DNA of 64,000 nucleotides, from positions 218,548-282,547 of the forward strand of contig NZ_SMSJ01000004.1 in the NCBI RefSeq assembly GCF_004355005.1, read 5' to 3'. The DNA comes from Dankookia rubra. Its GTDB lineage: Bacteria; Pseudomonadota; Alphaproteobacteria; Acetobacterales; Acetobacteraceae. A program made the translations under genes and the position numbers. Shown piece by piece: positions 42,021-52,331 of the stretch (its first letter is position 1; each line of letters opens with the position of its first letter). Under the pieces are notes generated by a model. That model saw only the letters and a program-made list of their open reading frames with translations, was not told the origin of the DNA and searched no databases.

Positions 42021-43091
42021 TCAGGCGCGGCCGATCGCCTCGGCCAATGCCTTGCCGACATCGACCGTGCCGGCCTGGCCGCCCATGTCCCGGGTGCGCG
42101 GGCCGCCGTCGCGCAGCATCGACTCGATCGTGTTCACGATCGCATCGGCGGCCGCCTTCTCCCCCAGGTGCTCCAGCATCATGGCGCCGGACCAGATCTG
42201 GCCGATCGGGTTGGCGATCCACTTGCCCGCGATGTCAGGGGCCGAGCCGTGCACCGGCTCGAACATCGAGGGGAAGGCCTTCTCCGGGTTGATGTTGGCG
42301 CTCGCCGCGATGCCGATCGACCCCGCCACCGCCGGGCCGAGGTCGGAGAGGATGTCGCCGAACAGGTTGGAGCCGACCACCACGTCGAACCAGTCGGGGT
42401 GCTGGACGAAATGGGCGCAGAGGATGTCGATGTGGAACTGGTCGGTCTGCACCTCCGGATAGCGCTTGCCCATCTCGGCGAAGCGCTCGTCCCAGTAGGG
42501 CATGGTGAAGGTGATGCCGTTCGACTTGGTCGCGCTGGTCAGCTTCTTCCGCTTGCGGGTCATCGCCAGCTCGAAGGCATACTTCATCACCCGGTCGGTG
42601 CCGATGCGCGTCAGGATGCTCTGCTGGGAGACGAACTCGCGGTCCGTGCCCGGGAACATCCGGCCGCCGACGCTGCTGTACTCGCCCTCGGTGTTCTCCC
42701 GCACGACGTAGAAGTCGATATCCTCCGGGCGGCGGTCGGCCAGCGGGGTGCGCGACCCGGGCAGCAGCTTGCAGGGGCGCAGGTTGACGTACTGGTCGAA
42801 GCCGCGGCGGATGGGGATCAGCAGGCCCCAGAGCGAGACATGGTCCGGCACGCCAGGCCAGCCGACGGCACCGAGGAAGACGCTGTCGCTGTCCTTCAGC
42901 CGGTCGAGCCCGTCATCCGGCATCATCTTGCCGGTCTGGGCATAGGTCTCGCAGGACCAGTCGTAATGGGTCAGCTCGAGCTCGAAGCCGAAGCGGCGGG
43001 CGGCGGCGTCCAGCACGCGCAGCCCCTCGGGCGTCGTCTCCTTGCCGATGCCGTCGCCGGGGATGACGGCAATGCGGTACTTTCGCGCCAT
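42021..43091 (-). CDS. Tartrate / D-malate dehydrogenase-type oxidative decarboxylase
   Basis: This 356-residue member of the isopropylmalate/isocitrate dehydrogenase family has [32 protein letters not shown] and [19 protein letters not shown], the NAD- and Mg-binding blocks. The substrate-recognition region ([19 protein letters not shown]) with leucine and isoleucine in place of the isopropylmalate pattern places it with tartrate dehydrogenase/D-malate dehydrogenases. The product would be a 2-keto acid plus CO2 and NADH. It stands alone, divergent from purC. Confidence 0.9.
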   Translation of the reverse strand: MARKYRIAVIPGDGIGKETTPEGLRVLDAAARRFGFELELTHYDWSCETYAQTGKMMPDDGLDRLKDSDSVFLGAVGWPGVPDHVSLWGLLIPIRRGFDQYVNLRPCKLLPGSRTPLADRRPEDIDFYVVRENTEGEYSSVGGRMFPGTDREFVSQQSILTRIGTDRVMKYAFELAMTRKRKKLTSATKSNGITFTMPYWDERFAEMGKRYPEVQTDQFHIDILCAHFVQHPDWFDVVVGSNLFGDILSDLGPAVAGSIGIAASANINPEKAFPSMFEPVHGSAPDIAGKWIANPIGQIWSGAMMLEHLGEKAAADAIVNTIESMLRDGGPRTRDMGGQAGTVDVGKALAEAIGRA

Positions 43092-43221
43092 GGGCGTGCC
43101 CTCCGATCAGGGGGCGCAACCTGAAGGCCGCGTCGCGCCCCGGCAAGCCCCCGCGGGGCGGATGCGCCGCGCCCGGGCTGTGCTATGCCCCCGCCTCGCC
43201 CCTGCCCGACCGGGACCCGCC

Positions 43222-44199
43222 ATGCCCCCCTCCGCCGCCGACCTCGCCCGCTTCGCCGATTTCGTCCTGCGGGACGCCGCCATCCCGGAATTGCCGAACC
43301 ACTATCGCGGCAAGGTGCGGGAGAATTACGACCTGCCGGACGGCAGGCGGGTGATCGTGGCGACCGACCGGCTCAGCGCCTTCGACCGCATCCTCACGGC
43401 CGTGCCGCTGAAGGGCCAGGTGCTGACCCAGCTCGCCCGCTACTGGTTCGAGCGGACAGCCGACCTCTGCCCCAACCACGTCATCGAATACCCCGACCCC
43501 AACGTGCTGGTCTGCCGGCGGCTGGAGATCATGCCGGTCGAGGTGGTGGTGCGGGACTACCTGGCCGGCACGACCTCGACCGCCATCCTGACCATGTACA
43601 AGGCGGGACGGCGGGAGATGTACGGCCACCGCTTCCCGGACGGGATGCAGCCGAACCAGAAGCTGCCGCAGACCATCCTGACGCCCACCAGCAAGGCCTT
43701 CGACGTCGGCCATGACGAGGAGATGACCCCGGCGCAGATTGTGGACGGCAAGCTCCTGACCCAGGCGCAGTGGGACGAGGTGAGCGGCCTCGCCCTGAAC
43801 CTCTTCGCCCGGGGGCGGGAGATGGCGGCGGCGCGCGGCCTGATCCTGGTCGACACCAAGTATGAATTCGGTTTCGACAAGGACGGCCGGATCGTCCTGG
43901 CCGACGAGATCCACACCCCGGATTCCAGCCGCTACTGGTTCGCCGGCAGCTATCCCGAGCGTTTCGGGGCCGGCCAGGCGCCGCAGAGCTTCGACAAGGA
44001 TTTCGTCCGCTCCTGGGTCGTCGCCCGCTGCGACCCCTACAAGGACGAGGTCCCGGAGATCCCGGCCGAGGTGAATCTCGAGGCCGCACGGATCTATATC
44101 GAGGCCTTCGAGACCATCACCGGCACGAGCTTCCCGCTGCCCGACCCCGGCAGGCCGGTACTGGACCGCATCCGGGCGAACCTCCGCGCCTATTTCTGA
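43222..44199 (+). CDS. purC: Phosphoribosylaminoimidazole-succinocarboxamide synthase
   Basis: This is SAICAR synthase of the longer (eukaryote-like) type, 325 residues, which adds aspartate to CAIR in purine synthesis. [54 protein letters not shown] and [12 protein letters not shown] are signature segments. ATG 43222 is the start consistent with the family. The end overlaps msrQ on the other strand by 10 bases. Confidence 0.97.
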   Translation: MPPSAADLARFADFVLRDAAIPELPNHYRGKVRENYDLPDGRRVIVATDRLSAFDRILTAVPLKGQVLTQLARYWFERTADLCPNHVIEYPDPNVLVCRRLEIMPVEVVVRDYLAGTTSTAILTMYKAGRREMYGHRFPDGMQPNQKLPQTILTPTSKAFDVGHDEEMTPAQIVDGKLLTQAQWDEVSGLALNLFARGREMAAARGLILVDTKYEFGFDKDGRIVLADEIHTPDSSRYWFAGSYPERFGAGQAPQSFDKDFVRSWVVARCDPYKDEVPEIPAEVNLEAARIYIEAFETITGTSFPLPDPGRPVLDRIRANLRAYF

Positions 44200-45071
44200 C
44201 GCAGCCGCCAGGCGCCGGCCAGCAGCGGCACGGCCAGCGCCGCGACCCCGGCCCAGACCGCCGGGCGCAGGCCAAAGCTGACGTCGAGATTGGCCAGCAG
44301 GATGCGCTCCGCCGGCAGGTTGGTCGCCGCCGCGTACCAGGCGTACTCGATCAACGCCGCCGCCAGCACGGTGAAGGGCGCCAGCATCACCAGCACCGGC
44401 AGCCGGCCGCGCCAGCCCGCCGGCAGCGCCCGCCAGGCCAGCAGCCAGGCGAGGAAGCCGGCCGCCATCACCGCCTCCCAGACCACGGTTTTCGACTGCA
44501 TGTAGAAATGCAGCACGCCGAGCGCGGCGATCGGGAAGGCGAGGCTGTGCAGCCGCTTCCAGCGCGGCCCGAGCGCCCGGATCCAGCCATCAGTCGAGGT
44601 CCAGCCGAGCGCCGCCAGCCCCAGCAGGGCGACGAAGCCGATGGTCAGGTAGATCCGCCGAACGATCTCGGAGGCGACCTTCCAAAGGCCGAAATTCTCG
44701 TGCCCGGCATAGAGCACCAGGTGCAGCACGGCATAGGCCAGCGTGGTCAGCCCCAGCAGGCGGCGCAGCGCCAGGATGCGCGGCTCGGCCAGGATCTTGC
44801 CCAGCGGCGTCACCGCGAGCGTCACCAGCAGCAGCCGGATGGTCCAGAGGCCGATCTCCTTCAGCGCCGCCTTCCAGGGCTCCGGCCCCAGCAGGCCGAG
44901 CGCCACCTCCCCTGCCACCCAGGCGGCCGGCAGCATCAGCAGGGCGAAGACCACGGCGCGCAGCGCGGAAAACCGCCCGGCGCGGTCCTGCCAGGGCCAG
45001 GTGAAGGGGCGGGCCCGGCCGGCGGGCAGCGGAAAGGCGGTGCGAAGGATGGCCTGCATCATGCCGGTCAT
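44190..45071 (-). CDS. msrQ: MsrQ, heme-binding membrane subunit of methionine sulfoxide reductase
   Basis: This membrane protein has 293 residues from ATG 45071 (ATG 45062 or 45059 are also possible). Six or seven hydrophobic helices occur. [20 protein letters not shown] and the following [20 protein letters not shown] contain the heme-ligating histidines of the YedZ/MsrQ ferric-reductase-like fold. MsrQ normally passes electrons from the quinone pool to the periplasmic molybdoprotein MsrP. No msrP gene is adjacent, which is uncommon. The N-terminal extension before [13 protein letters not shown] is long. Confidence 0.9.
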   Translation of the reverse strand: MTGMMQAILRTAFPLPAGRARPFTWPWQDRAGRFSALRAVVFALLMLPAAWVAGEVALGLLGPEPWKAALKEIGLWTIRLLLVTLAVTPLGKILAEPRILALRRLLGLTTLAYAVLHLVLYAGHENFGLWKVASEIVRRIYLTIGFVALLGLAALGWTSTDGWIRALGPRWKRLHSLAFPIAALGVLHFYMQSKTVVWEAVMAAGFLAWLLAWRALPAGWRGRLPVLVMLAPFTVLAAALIEYAWYAAATNLPAERILLANLDVSFGLRPAVWAGVAALAVPLLAGAWRLRQK

Positions 45072-45108
45072 TTCGTCGCGGCCGCCGCTTCGGTAACCCC
45101 CGGACCGA

Positions 45109-46044
45109 TCACAGCCAGCCGCGCGTGCGGATCTCGGCCGCCACACGCGCCGCCTCGTCCAATCTCGGGCGGTCGAAGGGCGTCGGCGCCGCCGCCAGCA
45201 TCTTGGCCTGGCCGGCGGCGATCAGCCCGCCATGCAGCCGCAGGTGCCGCAGGCCGAGCCCGCCCGGATCGGCGATGAAGACCGGCACCGTGGTCGCCAG
45301 GGCCTCCGACAGCATCGAGACGCTGTCGCCGCTGACCACCACCGCATCGGCCCAGGCGAGGAAGCCGGCATAGGGGTTCGGCCCGGCATCGCCCCAGCGG
45401 TGCAGCCGGTGCGGCACGCCGGCGAGCGAGGCGGCCAGGGCCTCGGTCGCCGCGCCCCCGGTGCGGCGGCTGGCGGTGGCCAGCACGCTGCCGGCGAAGC
45501 CGGCGACCTCGGCGCCGATCGCGGCGGCGCGGGTCGGGTCCATTCCCTCCGCCCGCACCGGCCCGCCGACCAGCAGGGCGATACGCGGCGCGGTCAGGTC
45601 GGCCAGCGCGACCCAGTCCCGCCGCGCGACCTCGAGCCGCGCCGGGCTCATCCGGTGGCAGGCGCCGAGGATGGGGAGGATGTTCGCGGCCTCCTTCGGC
45701 CGGTCGTGCCGGCCGAGAACCAGCAGGTCGAACTCCGCTGCGCCAAAGCCCGGCCGCATGCAATGCACGAGCCTTGCCCCGCGGCGGCCGAGCCACCGGG
45801 CCACCGGGGCCGCACGCCGCCCGGCCGAAATTACGAGTCGCGGCCAGGGTGGCCGGAACGCGGCCCGCGCGGCGGGGGTCAGGCCGCCGAGGCTCGGCCA
45901 GGGCCAGGGCAGGCCCGCCATGCCGCCCCAGGCCAGCGGCACAGTGCGGAACGGCACGCCAAGACGCTCGGCAATTCCCAGCGCCTGGGCCGCGGTGCCG
46001 GCGCGCGGATCCGCCAGGGTCCAGACGGCCGCTTCCGCCGTCAT
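45109..46044 (-). CDS. Mitochondrial fission ELM1 family protein (glycosyltransferase-like)
   Basis: This 311-residue protein is related to plant ELM1 and to bacterial GT-B-like enzymes. The N-terminus ([22 protein letters not shown]), the [15 protein letters not shown] block, a GGPVRAEG motif and the [19 protein letters not shown] stretch are typical of this family, whose bacterial function is not settled. It may act on cell-envelope sugars. The gene lies between msrQ and the divergent pyrE. Confidence 0.88.
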   Translation of the reverse strand: MTAEAAVWTLADPRAGTAAQALGIAERLGVPFRTVPLAWGGMAGLPWPWPSLGGLTPAARAAFRPPWPRLVISAGRRAAPVARWLGRRGARLVHCMRPGFGAAEFDLLVLGRHDRPKEAANILPILGACHRMSPARLEVARRDWVALADLTAPRIALLVGGPVRAEGMDPTRAAAIGAEVAGFAGSVLATASRRTGGAATEALAASLAGVPHRLHRWGDAGPNPYAGFLAWADAVVVSGDSVSMLSEALATTVPVFIADPGGLGLRHLRLHGGLIAAGQAKMLAAAPTPFDRPRLDEAARVAAEIRTRGWL

Positions 46045-46104
46045 GGACGCCGCACCCCGCGGGGGTTACGAGACGGCGACACGACGCCGGCAGGGATATG
46101 CGCC

Positions 46105-46836
46105 ATGGCCATGCAACACGCTTCCGACTGGGACCGGGACGCCGCGCTGACGACCGCGCGAATCCTGCTGGAGATCAAGGCCGTCAATTTCCGCCCGGAG
46201 GAGCCCTACACCTTCACGAGCGGCTGGAAGAGCCCGGTTTATATCGACTGCCGCAAAATCATCTACTTCCCGCGTGCCCGTAACAAGATCTGTGACCTCG
46301 GCTTCGAGAAAATCGGCCGTCACGTCGGCTATGAGACCATCGACGTCGTGGCGGGCGGCGAGACCGCTGGCATCCCCTTCGCCGCCTGGATCGCCGACCG
46401 CATGGCGACTCCGATGGCCTATGTGCGAAAGAAGCCGAAGGGCTTCGGCCGCGGCGCGCAGATCGAGGGCGACGTGCCGGAGGGCAAGAACACCCTGCTG
46501 GTCGAGGACCTGACGACCGATGGCGGGTCGAAGATCCGCTTTGCCCAGGCGCTGCGCGACGCCGGCGCTACCTGCGACCACACCTTCGTCGTCTTCTACT
46601 ACGGCGTCTTCCCCGGCAGCTTCGAGCAGATGAAGGGCATGGGGCTGAACCTGCACCACCTCTGCACCTGGTGGGACGTGCTGGAGGTCTGCCGCGAGCG
46701 CCCCTATTTCGCCGAGAGCGCGCTGAAGGAAGTGCGCAAATTCCTCGAGAACCCGGTGGTCTGGTCGAAGGCGCATGGCGGGATCGGCTCGGTCGAGGAA
46801 GCGCGGGCGGTTCGCGACGGGGCGGAGAAGGAATAA
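46105..46836 (+). CDS. pyrE: Orotate phosphoribosyltransferase
   Basis: This 243-residue OPRTase of the longer alphaproteobacterial type makes OMP from orotate and PRPP in pyrimidine synthesis. [20 protein letters not shown] contacts orotate, and the PRPP loop is [17 protein letters not shown] 46105 has AGGG nine bases upstream; a second ATG at 46111 is possible. A 6-bp GC hairpin at 46837-46851 directly follows the stop but lacks a U-run. Confidence 0.96.
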   Translation: MAMQHASDWDRDAALTTARILLEIKAVNFRPEEPYTFTSGWKSPVYIDCRKIIYFPRARNKICDLGFEKIGRHVGYETIDVVAGGETAGIPFAAWIADRMATPMAYVRKKPKGFGRGAQIEGDVPEGKNTLLVEDLTTDGGSKIRFAQALRDAGATCDHTFVVFYYGVFPGSFEQMKGMGLNLHHLCTWWDVLEVCRERPYFAESALKEVRKFLENPVVWSKAHGGIGSVEEARAVRDGAEKE

Positions 46837-46980
46837 GGCCGGCGACCGGCCGGGGCGGCAACGCGCCGGAGGTCGATCGCCGGACCAGCGGCGCGGCCAC
46901 CGGCGGGATTTGCGCCGACCGGCGCTACCCTGCCGGGCGGCACGGCGCCACCATGTCCCTAGCCCGCCTGGAGCCCGTGC

Positions 46981-48642
46981 ATGGCCGCCCGTTGCCTCCC
47001 CGCCCTCGTCGCCGCGCTGATCCTTGCCGCGCCCGCCCTCGCCCAGCCGCAGCGCGAGACGCTGACCATCGGCATCACCCAGTTCCCCAGCACCTTCCAC
47101 CCCAATATCGACGCCATGGCGGCGAAGTCCTACGTGCTCGGCTTCGCCCGCCGGCCCGTCACCGCCTATGGCGTCGACTGGCAGCTGACCTGCCTGCTCT
47201 GCGAGACGCTGCCGACGCTGGAGAACGGCCTCGCGGCGCGGGAGACGACGCCGGAGGGCAAGCCCGGCCTCCGCGCCACCTACAGGCTGCGCGCCGATGC
47301 GCGCTGGGGCGACGGCATGCCGGTTTCGGCCGAGGATCTCCGCTTCGCCTGGGAGGCCGGGCGGAACGGCGAGACCGGGTTTGGCGGGGCGGAGTTCTAC
47401 CGCTCGGCCTATGAACTCGTCGTCGAGGATGCGCGCACGGTCACGTTGCGCTTCGACAAGGTGACCTTCGATTTCGCCTCGCTCGGCGACTTCCAGCCGC
47501 TGCCGGCGCATGTCGAGCGGCCGCGCTGGGCGCAGGAGCCGCGGACCTACCGCCAGCGCACCGCCTATGACACCGAGACGGCGAACCCCGCGCTCTGGCA
47601 CGGCCCCTACCGGGTCACCGCGGTGCAGCCCGGCGCCGGGGTGACGCTGGAGCGCAACCCGGCTTGGCAGGGCGCCGCCCCCGCCTTCCGCCGCATCCAG
47701 GTCCGCACCATCGAGAACACCGCGGCGCTCGAGGCGCAGCTGCTGGCCGGCCAAGTCGACATGGTCGCCGGCGAGCTCGGCCTGCCGGTCGAGCAGGCGG
47801 CGGCGTTGGAGCGCCGCGCCGCCGGGCGATTCGAGGTCGCTTACAAGCCGGGCCTGATCTACGAGCATCTCGATCTCCGGCTCGACAACCCCGTGCTGGC
47901 CGATCTGCGGGTGCGGCAGGCGCTGCTTCTCGCCATCGACCGGGCGCAGATCGTGGCCCGGCTGTTCGAGGGACGGCAGACCGTCGCGCATGGCAGCGTC
48001 AACCCGCTCGACCCGATGCACGACGACGCCGCGCCGCAATGGCCCTTCGATCCGGCTCGCGCCGCCGCGTTGCTGGAGGCTGCCGGCTGGACGCGCGGCC
48101 CCGACGGCATCCGTCGCAACGCCGCTGGCGGGCGGCTGCAGGTCGAGCTGATGACCACCGCCGGCAACCGGGCGCGGGAGGCGGTCCAGCAGGTCCTCCA
48201 AGGCATGTGGCGCCAGGCCGGGATCGAGGCGCGGATCAGGAACGAGCCACCGCGGGTCTTCTTCGCCGAGACCCTGTCGAAGCGGAAGTTCCAGGGCGCC
48301 GCGCTGTTCGCCTGGATCAGTGCGCCGGAGAGCGTGCCGCGCAGCAACCTGCATTCCGAGGAGATCCCGAGCGAGGCGCGCAACTGGTCCGGCCAGAACT
48401 ATCCGGGCTACCGCAACCCGGAGATGGACGCGCTGCTGGAGGCGATCCCGCAGGAGCTGGACCGCGAGAAGCGCCGCGTGTTGTGGTCCCGGCTGCAGGC
48501 GATCTATGCGGCGGACCTGCCGGCCCTGCCGCTGTGGTTCCGGGCGGACGCGCATGTCTGGCCGCAATGGCTGGAGAATGTCCGGCCGACCGGGCACCTG
48601 AACCCGACCTCGCTCTGGGTGGAGGAGTGGCGGGTGAAGTAA
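46981..48642 (+). CDS. Orphan peptide/opine-type ABC substrate-binding protein (SBP family 5)
   Basis: This 553-residue periplasmic protein has a signal peptide (residues 1-21, AAPALA). The family-5 pattern is clear: ETLTIGITQFPSTFHPNIDAM, WGDGMPVSAEDLRFAWEAG, VTLERNPAWQGAAPAFRRI and LRVRQALLLAIDRAQI. No permease or ATPase gene is adjacent, so it must serve a transporter encoded elsewhere. Its ligand is unknown. A repeat-type hairpin begins six bases after its stop. Confidence 0.92.
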   Translation: MAARCLPALVAALILAAPALAQPQRETLTIGITQFPSTFHPNIDAMAAKSYVLGFARRPVTAYGVDWQLTCLLCETLPTLENGLAARETTPEGKPGLRATYRLRADARWGDGMPVSAEDLRFAWEAGRNGETGFGGAEFYRSAYELVVEDARTVTLRFDKVTFDFASLGDFQPLPAHVERPRWAQEPRTYRQRTAYDTETANPALWHGPYRVTAVQPGAGVTLERNPAWQGAAPAFRRIQVRTIENTAALEAQLLAGQVDMVAGELGLPVEQAAALERRAAGRFEVAYKPGLIYEHLDLRLDNPVLADLRVRQALLLAIDRAQIVARLFEGRQTVAHGSVNPLDPMHDDAAPQWPFDPARAAALLEAAGWTRGPDGIRRNAAGGRLQVELMTTAGNRAREAVQQVLQGMWRQAGIEARIRNEPPRVFFAETLSKRKFQGAALFAWISAPESVPRSNLHSEEIPSEARNWSGQNYPGYRNPEMDALLEAIPQELDREKRRVLWSRLQAIYAADLPALPLWFRADAHVWPQWLENVRPTGHLNPTSLWVEEWRVK

Positions 48643-48647
48643 GGAAG

Positions 48648-48720
48648 GCCGGGGAGAAGGTATTCTCCCCGGACCCTTCATCTATTGCTGGGAGTCGGCA
48701 CTCGCTGCGCGGCGGATGCC
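48648..48720 (+). repeat. Dispersed 3'-end element, copy 2 (hairpin plus conserved tail)
   Basis: The perfect hairpin CCGGGGAGAA (48649-48658) / TTCTCCCCGG (48663-48672) is followed by GGAGTCGGCACTCGC and CGCGGCGGATGCC. It is nearly identical to the minus-strand element at 16624-16694, and both start five to six bases after a stop codon. It stops transcription from the peptide-binding-protein gene if it is a terminator. Confidence 0.75.
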
Positions 48721-48742
48721 AAGCCCACAAAAAGGAAGGGTG

Positions 48743-48778
48743 GGGTCCGGGGAGGAAACACCCTTCTCTCCCCGACCC
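48743..48778 (-). terminator. Hairpin behind the TonB receptor gene
   Basis: GGGTCCGGGGAGGAA (48743-48757) pairs with TTCTCTCCCCGACCC (48764-48778) with two small bulges and a 6-base loop. It starts a few bases after the receptor stop codon on the minus strand. Its CGGGGAG core resembles the repeat hairpin next to it. Confidence 0.5.
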
Positions 48779-48783
48779 TCCTG

Positions 48784-50955
48784 TCAGAACCGCGTCGTCA
48801 GCGCGAAGCGCGCGGCGAACGGCGCGCCCGGCGTGATGTTGTTGTTGCTGTTGGCCACGGGGTAGTACTTCACGCCGAACAGGTTCTCGAAGTTGGCCTG
48901 CAGCGCCACGCGCTCCGTCAGGCTCCAGAACAGCGCCGCGTCGAATCGGGTAAAGGCCGGGATCCGCACCGCATTGTCGGTCGCGGCGTAGTAGCCGGAC
49001 TGGTGCACCACGCCGAGCCCGGCGCCGAGCTGCGGCAGGAAGTCATAACGGTTCCAGAGCGAGACGGTGTTGTGGGAGACGAAGGGCACGTTGTTGCCCT
49101 TTCGGATGGTCGCCGACTGGTCACTGGTGATCTCAGAGTTCTGGATCGCCCAGCCGCCCAGCACGCTCCACTTGTCGGTGACACGGCCGCGCCCGCCGAG
49201 CTCGAAACCCTGGGTGCGGGTGCCGTCCACCAGGATGGACCGGGTGATGTCGTTCGGATCGGTCACCGCGACATTGGTACGGTCGAGGTTGTAGAGCGCG
49301 GCGGTGACGGCGAAGTCGGGCCGCACGTCCCACTTGGCGCCGATCTCGTAGTTGGTGAACTGCTCCGGCTTCAGCGACTGGTTCGCCAGGGTCAGGGAGG
49401 CAAGCTGCTCACCGGCCCGCGGCAGGTAGGTGTTGCTGAAGCTGGCGTAGAAGGAGACCGGCTCGAAGGCCTGCCAGACCAGGCCGATGCGCGGCGAGAC
49501 CTTGTTGTCGGTCACGTCGAAGCCCTGTCCGGTGCGGTTGTTGGTGAAATCTGTGTTGAAGTGGTCGAAGCGCAGCCCGCCGATCAGCTGCACCGTCGGC
49601 AGCAGCTGCATCTGGTCCTGCAGGTAGACGGCCGCCGTGGTGGCGACGCCGCTGTTGTTGGCGTCGGTCGCGCTCTGGCGGAAGGTCACCGGCACGTTGA
49701 TCCGCGTCGCGCCGAGCGAGGTCGTGTAGCTCGTGGCATTCGCCCCGACCGAGGTGAAGTAGCCGGTATTGCGGAAATTCTCGGTCTCCTGGCGCGCCAA
49801 CTCGACGCCCGCCAGCAGCTTGTGCCGGAAGGGACCGGTCGTCACGTCGAAGACGAAGTCGGTCTGGTTGATCAGGTTCGTCCGGTGGGTCGCGTTGTTG
49901 TAGGCGTTGATCGCCACCGTGCTGCCATTTGCGGAGACCGCGCCGGGAAAGACGTTCTGGTAGAACTTATCGTAGTCGGCGAAGCGGAAGTTGTTTCGCA
50001 GCAGAACGCCGTTGTCGAAGCGGTGCTCGACCCCGAGGTTCAGCGCGTTGACCTGCGCATTCACCGGGCTGCGGCCCGGATCGCCGAAGAAGGTGCCGCG
50101 CCCGGTCTCGAGCGGCCGGCCGTTGAAGGACGGGATGCCGCGATCCGCCACGCGCTCGTCGCGGAAGTACTCGTAGGAGGCGCGGATGACGGTCTGGTCG
50201 CCGATGCGGTAGGCGAAGGTGGGGTTGATGCCGTAGCGCTTGAGGTTGACGCCGTCGCGGTAGCTGTCGCTCTCCTCGTACATGCCCAGCACGCGGAAGG
50301 CGGCATTCTCGTTGATCGCCTGGCCGAGGTCGAAGCTGCCGCGCCACTGGCCGAATGACCCCGCCTGCAGCCGCACCTCCCGCCGCTGCTCCCAATCGGC
50401 CTGCTTGGTCACGCGGTTGATGACGCCGCCGGTGCCGCCGCGGCCGAAGATCATCGCATTCGGGCCGAGCAGCACCTCCACCCGGTCGATGTTGTAGAGG
50501 TCGCGGTAGTACTGCACGTCGTCGCGCAAGCCGTCGACGTAGAGATCGGACGTGGTGGACTGGCCGCGCAGCACCGGGGTGTCGCGGTTGCCCTCCCCCT
50601 GCGCATAGCCGGCGCCCGGGACGTAGCGTAGGACGTCACCGAGATTCTGCGCCGAGATGTCGCGGATCGCCTGCTGGGTGATGACCGTCACGCTCTGCGG
50701 CACGTCGCGCAGCGGCGTGTCGGTCTTGGTAGCCGAGGTTGTGCGCTGCGTGGCGTAGCCTGAAGTCACGGCCGACGCGGCGTTCACGCCGATCTCCGGC
50801 AGCGCGATGGCACCGGCATCGGCCGGCGGAGTCTGGGCCAGGGCAGCGCCCGGAAGCGCCAGGGCGAGCGCCAGCAGTGGCGGCATGGCGGTCCGGCGCT
50901 GCCCGGCGCTGGCGCCCTGGTTCGATCCTGGCTGGTGTCCTGGCATGCTGGTCAT
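48784..50955 (-). CDS. TonB-dependent siderophore receptor
   Basis: This outer-membrane receptor has 723 residues if ATG 50955 is used (ATG 50946 is close). After a signal peptide ending near AALAQT comes the plug domain: DVPQSVTVITQQAIRD, LGDVLRYVPG, LRGQSTTSDLYVDGLRDD and RVEVLLGPNAMIFGRGGTGG. The beta-barrel follows and ends in the terminal phenylalanine (ALTTRF). The pattern is that of ferric-siderophore (FhuA/FpvA-like) receptors without an extra signalling domain. It is divergent from the PepSY-ExbBD-TonB operon, with two Fur-type sites between them. Confidence 0.95.
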   Translation of the reverse strand: MTSMPGHQPGSNQGASAGQRRTAMPPLLALALALPGAALAQTPPADAGAIALPEIGVNAASAVTSGYATQRTTSATKTDTPLRDVPQSVTVITQQAIRDISAQNLGDVLRYVPGAGYAQGEGNRDTPVLRGQSTTSDLYVDGLRDDVQYYRDLYNIDRVEVLLGPNAMIFGRGGTGGVINRVTKQADWEQRREVRLQAGSFGQWRGSFDLGQAINENAAFRVLGMYEESDSYRDGVNLKRYGINPTFAYRIGDQTVIRASYEYFRDERVADRGIPSFNGRPLETGRGTFFGDPGRSPVNAQVNALNLGVEHRFDNGVLLRNNFRFADYDKFYQNVFPGAVSANGSTVAINAYNNATHRTNLINQTDFVFDVTTGPFRHKLLAGVELARQETENFRNTGYFTSVGANATSYTTSLGATRINVPVTFRQSATDANNSGVATTAAVYLQDQMQLLPTVQLIGGLRFDHFNTDFTNNRTGQGFDVTDNKVSPRIGLVWQAFEPVSFYASFSNTYLPRAGEQLASLTLANQSLKPEQFTNYEIGAKWDVRPDFAVTAALYNLDRTNVAVTDPNDITRSILVDGTRTQGFELGGRGRVTDKWSVLGGWAIQNSEITSDQSATIRKGNNVPFVSHNTVSLWNRYDFLPQLGAGLGVVHQSGYYAATDNAVRIPAFTRFDAALFWSLTERVALQANFENLFGVKYYPVANSNNNITPGAPFAARFALTTRF

Positions 50956-50972
50956 CCCGCTACGCTGCTGGT

Positions 50973-50991
50973 AATGCGAATCATTCGCATT
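50973..50991. promoter_or_regulatory. Fur-type iron operator of the TonB receptor gene
   Basis: AATGCGAATCATTCGCATT is a perfect 9-1-9 palindrome and the most symmetric of the five sites. It lies 18-36 bases before ATG 50955 of the receptor gene. Confidence 0.8.
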
Positions 50992-51095
50992 TGCAGGATG
51001 TAGAGCCCAGCCGGTCGAAACTGGCAAGGGCCTACCGGCGCGTAAGGTTGCCTTCACCCCCGCGTCATACCGCTTGGCCACTACACGAAACCGTA

Positions 51096-51114
51096 TTTGC
51101 GAGTGACTCTCATT
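51096..51114. promoter_or_regulatory. Fur-type iron operator of the PepSY-ExbBD-TonB operon
   Basis: TTTGCGAGTGACTCTCATT is the reverse-complement form of the same motif and lies 75-93 bases before the PepSY gene. Together with the site at 50973 it occupies the 233-base divergent intergenic region, in which I see nothing else. Confidence 0.75.
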
Positions 51115-51188
51115 CGCGCTATGCCGGCTTCCATGCCAAGCCGCTTCCTCCCCCGGCCCCGCCGCGGCCGAACCGCCGCCTTCTCGCG

Positions 51189-52331
51189 ATGACGCTCCGC
51201 CGCACGCTCCTGCTCGGGCACCGCTGGATTGGGCTGGTCCTTGGCCTGATCCTAGCGCTGCTCGGCGCGACCGGCAGCATCCTGTCCTGGCAGCGGGAGA
51301 TCGACGCGGCGCTGCACCCCGCGCTGTTCCGCCCGGGCGGCCCGCCCGACCCGGTGTTGTCCTTCGCCGCGATCCAGCGCTTGGCCGAAGCCGGGGGCCG
51401 CCAGGTCGGCACCATCCGACCGCCGGACGCGGTCTGGCCGGTTTGGGTCGTCGCCCCGCCGCGCGGCGCGCGTGGAGCCATGACCGCCTATCTGGACCCT
51501 GCCACCGGCGCGCTGCTCGGCGAACGCGATGCCCGTGCCGGCTTCATCGGCGTGACGCGGGAACTGCACGACACGCTGCTGCTGCGCGACCATGGCGGGC
51601 GGGAGGTGGTGGGCTGGCTCGGCGTGCTCACCCTTGGCTTTTGCGTCAGCGGCATCTGGCTGTGGTGGCCGCGTGGCGGCGGTCTGGGCCGGGCGCTGGT
51701 CACCCTGCGCCGGCGCCCGGCGCTGCTGCTCAATCTCGACCTGCACCGGATCACCGGGATCTGGTTGGCGGTGGTGCTGGCGGTGGTTGCCGGCTCCGGC
51801 GTCGCCATCGTCTTCCCCGGCTGGTTCCGCCCCTTGCTCGGCGTCGCCCCGCCGCCGCCGCGGGAGGCGCCCGCGCGGGACGCCAGCCCATCGCGGCAGG
51901 CGGCCCCGCGCAACGCCTCCATGCCGGATGCGGATGCCATCGTCGCGGCGGCGCTGCGGCACCTGCCGGGCCAGGTCGTGACCGGCCTGATGCCGCCCGC
52001 CCGCCCGCGCCAGCCCTGGATCGTCACCCTGCGCCCGGGTAACTCGGATGCCGAGCTCCGCGTCCGCACCAGCCTGACGCTCGATGCCGCCACCGGCGCG
52101 GTGCTGGAGGAGCGCGGCCCGCGTACCCGCGGCACCGCCGAGGACGCGTTGGCGCTGCAGCGCTGGCTGCATGGCGGCGCCGCGCTCGGCCTGCCCGGCC
52201 GCGCCATGGTCTTCCTGTCCGGGCTCGCCATGCCGCTGCTCTTCGGCACCGGCCTCGCCGCCTGGCTGCTCCGCCGCCGCAACCGCCAGCGCGCCCGCCA
52301 GCCCGCCCCCTTCCCCGGGAAAACCGCATGA
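51189..52331 (+). CDS. PepSY-associated membrane protein (ferric-siderophore reductase-like, PiuB family)
   Basis: This 380-residue inner-membrane protein starts with [33 protein letters not shown], the PepSY_TM signature, and has four hydrophobic helices, including [18 protein letters not shown] and LALPLLFGTG-like. Periplasmic segments carry [20 protein letters not shown]. Related proteins are linked to release of iron from siderophores in the periplasm. The gene leads an operon with exbB, exbD and tonB; its stop overlaps exbB (ATGA). Confidence 0.9.
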   Translation: MTLRRTLLLGHRWIGLVLGLILALLGATGSILSWQREIDAALHPALFRPGGPPDPVLSFAAIQRLAEAGGRQVGTIRPPDAVWPVWVVAPPRGARGAMTAYLDPATGALLGERDARAGFIGVTRELHDTLLLRDHGGREVVGWLGVLTLGFCVSGIWLWWPRGGGLGRALVTLRRRPALLLNLDLHRITGIWLAVVLAVVAGSGVAIVFPGWFRPLLGVAPPPPREAPARDASPSRQAAPRNASMPDADAIVAAALRHLPGQVVTGLMPPARPRQPWIVTLRPGNSDAELRVRTSLTLDAATGAVLEERGPRTRGTAEDALALQRWLHGGAALGLPGRAMVFLSGLAMPLLFGTGLAAWLLRRRNRQRARQPAPFPGKTA

